64,000 nt of DNA from Leucobacter muris. GTDB lineage: Bacteria > Actinomycetota > Actinomycetes > Actinomycetales > Microbacteriaceae. Position numbers and translations under genes: made by a program. Each line of letters opens with the position of its first letter. Within the stretch, counting starts at the first letter, position 1. This document shows, one piece after another, positions 62,020 to 64,000 of the stretch. The notes beneath the pieces were generated by a model that was not told the origin of the DNA, ran no database searches, and saw nothing but the letters and a program-made list of their open reading frames with translations. The stretch spans positions 930,001 to 994,000 of the forward strand of contig NZ_CP035037.1 of NCBI RefSeq assembly GCF_004028235.1, in the 5' to 3' direction.

Positions 62020-62039
62020 CGGGCTCCGCCCCGGCCTCG
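62007..62039 (+). terminator. Hairpin at the end of ung
   Basis: CGAGGCCGGG (62007-62016) pairs with CCCGGCCTCG (62030-62039), and the ung stop codon is in the loop. Confidence 0.6.
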
Positions 62040-62301
62040 AGGCGCAGGGGCGGTCGGCCGGCGCGGCGGCGCGCCCGTTCGCGGGGCGGTCCGCTCTCGG
62101 GTGGTCGGCGCCGCCATAGCGCTTTTCCGTGCGTCCGCGGCGAGTGTTACGCCGTGCTGCGTTCGATGACGCCGTGCTACGCGGTATGAAGGGGCGTCGT
62201 AACATTACTGTGCATCCGCTTATGTGACCCATGCGCTGAGCTTCTAGATGGGGATCCCGGATCGGAATCGGGATCGCCGCGAGCACAGCGTAAGGATGAA
62301 C
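62040..62301 (+). promoter_or_regulatory. Intergenic region upstream of the AKR operon
   Basis: No gene is seen. ACGCCGTGCTRCG occurs twice (about 62150 and 62169), and GTTACG..CGTAAC is an inverted pair around the repeats. TAACAT near 62210 is a -10 candidate. AAGGA precedes ATG 62302 by about six bases. Confidence 0.4.
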
Positions 62302-63228
62302 ATGACGGCACGAACACTGACGGCCGCCGGGGAGACCCGGCTCGCCGGAGCATCGGTCACCCGGGTGGGGTTCGGTGCGGCCAGGCTCACGGCGGGAGAC
62401 GGCTGGGGAGCCCCGCAGGATCCGGCCTCGGCCCGCAACCTCCTCCTCGCCGCGGTCGACGCGGGCTACGACTACATCGACACCGCCGACGCGCTCGGCC
62501 CCGGAATCAGCGAGCAGCTGATCGGCGAGGCGCTCGGCAACCGCGACGACGTGCTCGTCGCCACCAAGGTCGGCATGCTGCGCCCCGCCCCCGACGCGTG
62601 GGGCGTGCTCGGCCTGCCCGACTACCTGCGGCAGCAGATCCGCCTCAGCCTGCAGCGCCTGCAGCGAGACCGGATCGATCTGCTCTACCTGCACCGGATC
62701 GACCCCGACTACCCGCTCGCCGATCAGCTCGGCGCCCTGCAGGAGGCGCGGGACCGGGGCGACGTCGGCGCCATCGGCGTCAGCGAGCCCACCGCCGCGC
62801 AGCTCGAACAGGTGATCGCCGTCGAGCCCGGTCTCGCGGCCGTGCAGAGCCTCTACAACCCCGTCGCCCGCCGCAACACGGCGGTGGCGTCGCGGGCTCG
62901 CGAGCTCGGGATCCCGTTCGTCGCCTACTGGCCGCTCGTGGGCCGCGGCCTGCGCGCCGAGGACAAGGAGCGGCTCTTCGCCGAGTTCAGGTCGATCGGC
63001 GAGCGCATCGACCTCACCCCGCACCAACTCAGCCTGGCCTGGATCTTCACCACGCAGCCCCACTCGCTCGCCGTCGCCGGCTCGAGGTCGATCGGGCACC
63101 TGGTGCAGAACCTCGTCGCGGCCGGAGTCGAGCTCGACGGCTGCCTGGTGGCTGAGATATCGCAGGCGGTGGAGCGGGTGCTGGGCGGAGTGCCCTTCGA
63201 CCCCCGATTCCCGGAGGAGGAGCGATGA
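62302..63228 (+). CDS. Aldo/keto reductase
   Basis: 308 aa. The AKR barrel has GFGAARLTAG, AGYDYIDTADALGPG (catalytic Asp region), VATKVGML (Lys), DLLYLHRIDPDYPL (His) and the C-terminal NADP loop VAGSRSIGHLVQNLVAAG. The catalytic Tyr position after DTAD carries Leu (DTADALG rather than DTAxxYG), so activity may be changed. ATG 62302 is favoured by AAGGA; ATG 62296 and a frame start at 62248 are alternatives. The stop overlaps the amidohydrolase start by 4 nt. Confidence 0.85.
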   Translation: MTARTLTAAGETRLAGASVTRVGFGAARLTAGDGWGAPQDPASARNLLLAAVDAGYDYIDTADALGPGISEQLIGEALGNRDDVLVATKVGMLRPAPDAWGVLGLPDYLRQQIRLSLQRLQRDRIDLLYLHRIDPDYPLADQLGALQEARDRGDVGAIGVSEPTAAQLEQVIAVEPGLAAVQSLYNPVARRNTAVASRARELGIPFVAYWPLVGRGLRAEDKERLFAEFRSIGERIDLTPHQLSLAWIFTTQPHSLAVAGSRSIGHLVQNLVAAGVELDGCLVAEISQAVERVLGGVPFDPRFPEEER

Positions 63229-64000
63229 GCCGCACCGGCACCGACCCCCTCGAGGTCTACACGGCATACGGAGCATCGGCGCAGCGGGCGGGCTCCGACG
63301 AGATCGTCGCAGGCACCCCGTTCGCCGGCGCGGACCGCGACACCGCGGCACGCGCGACGCAGCGCATCGAGTCCGTGCGGGGCGACCTCGAACGACTCGC
63401 GATCGAGCTGCACGACGATCCCGAGATCGGCTTCGAGGAGCACCGCAGCGTGGCCCGCATCGCCGAGCTGCTGGCGCGCCACGGCTACGAGGCCGAGGTG
63501 GGCGCGTTCGGGCTCGACACCGCCTTCCGGGCCACGGTCGGCACCGACGGGCCGCACTTCGCCATCGTGGCCGAGTACGACGCGCTGCCCGGCATCGGGC
63601 ACGCCTGCGGGCACAACATCATCGCGGGCATCGCGGCGGGCGCGTTCATCGGTCTCGCCCCCGAGATCGCCCGCATCGGCGGCCGCCTCAGCATCATCGG
63701 CACGCCGGCCGAGGAGGGCGGCGGCGGCAAGGAGCACGTGATCCGCGCCGGCGGCTTCGACGACGTGGACGCGGCCGGCATGGTGCACCCCTCCGTGGGA
63801 GACCAGGTCTCTCCCGTCTACGGCTCGGGCACGAGCGGGGTGCGGCGCATCCGGGTGCGCTATCGCGGCCGCGCCGGCCACGCGGCGCTCAGCCCGTATC
63901 TCGGCCTCAACGCGCTCGACGCCGTGGTCACCGCCTACCAGTCGATCGCGCAGCTGCGGCAGCACATCCTCCCGATCGACCGCATCCACGGGATCATCAC
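63225..64000 (+). CDS. M20-family amidohydrolase (M20D/AbgB-like), 3' end beyond window
   Basis: Open to the window end (258 codons seen). The metal-binding motif is GIGHACGHN, preceded by VAEYDALPG; the catalytic Glu pair is in GTPAEEGGGGKEH. YRGRAGHAALSPYLGLNALDA begins the dimerisation lid domain. This fits aminoacyl-amide or p-aminobenzoyl-glutamate hydrolases. ATG 63225 lies in GGAGGAGGAGCG context and overlaps the AKR stop (ATGA), so the two form an operon. The missing part prevents a finer call. Confidence 0.88.
   Translation, partial: MSRTGTDPLEVYTAYGASAQRAGSDEIVAGTPFAGADRDTAARATQRIESVRGDLERLAIELHDDPEIGFEEHRSVARIAELLARHGYEAEVGAFGLDTAFRATVGTDGPHFAIVAEYDALPGIGHACGHNIIAGIAAGAFIGLAPEIARIGGRLSIIGTPAEEGGGGKEHVIRAGGFDDVDAAGMVHPSVGDQVSPVYGSGTSGVRRIRVRYRGRAGHAALSPYLGLNALDAVVTAYQSIAQLRQHILPIDRIHGII

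Overview
The window is about 70% GC actinobacterial chromosome. The gene set points to a Microbacteriaceae-like organism: a fused Kgd-type 2-oxoglutarate enzyme, MetX/MetY methionine synthesis, a DUF6350/PerM-like membrane protein, several leaderless transcripts, and long GC-rich hairpin terminators. Leucobacter or a close relative is my guess, not something the sequence proves. I see no rRNA, tRNA, insertion sequence, prophage or CRISPR array.

Region 1 (1-24.6 kb) carries a conserved actinobacterial backbone, pcrA/uvrD1 - sucC - sucD - perM-like - purN - purH. It is interrupted by accessory genes: a TetR regulator, two overlapping membrane diguanylate cyclases, an SDR epimerase, a MetE-like zinc barrel protein, a GAP-family membrane protein, a NarL-type two-component system, a sulfonate/nitrate-type ABC importer, and a TPP-riboswitch-controlled thiB-thiP pair without an adjacent thiQ ATPase.

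Region 2 (24.6-32.7 kb) is on the minus strand except for its last gene. It holds a META-domain lipoprotein, a ketoglutarate-semialdehyde-type dehydrogenase, an ABC exporter and agmatine deiminase. It also holds a 32-G homopolymer, a 60-bp near-palindrome, and a 713-nt repeat-rich intergenic stretch. That stretch ends in a DtxR/IdeR-like iron box in front of a secreted FG-GAP beta-propeller with a sortase-like tail.

Region 3 (32.9-44.7 kb) is the most interesting part. It reads as an amine-catabolism island: cupin, APC permease, two class-I amidotransferase-fold gamma-glutamyl hydrolases, another GATase, a flavodoxin, an adrenodoxin-reductase-type FNR, a cytochrome P450, a glutamine-synthetase-like ligase, a solute-binding-protein fold without a signal peptide, a cytosolic cache-domain protein and a GntR/FCD regulator. 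I infer oxidative attack by the P450, gamma-glutamylation of the amine by the GS-like ligase, and release of glutamate by the hydrolases. The substrate is unknown.

Region 4 (44.7-64 kb) holds kgd, two CNNM/CorC-type membrane proteins, a MacB-like efflux operon (lipoprotein, adaptor, ATPase, permease) whose permease is frameshifted, a frameshifted metX, an RhtA-like exporter, metY, an SDR, uracil-DNA glycosylase, an aldo/keto reductase, and an M20 amidohydrolase that runs off the window. SucCD and Kgd together supply the 2-oxoglutarate to succinate section of central metabolism. MetX and MetY make homocysteine from homoserine.
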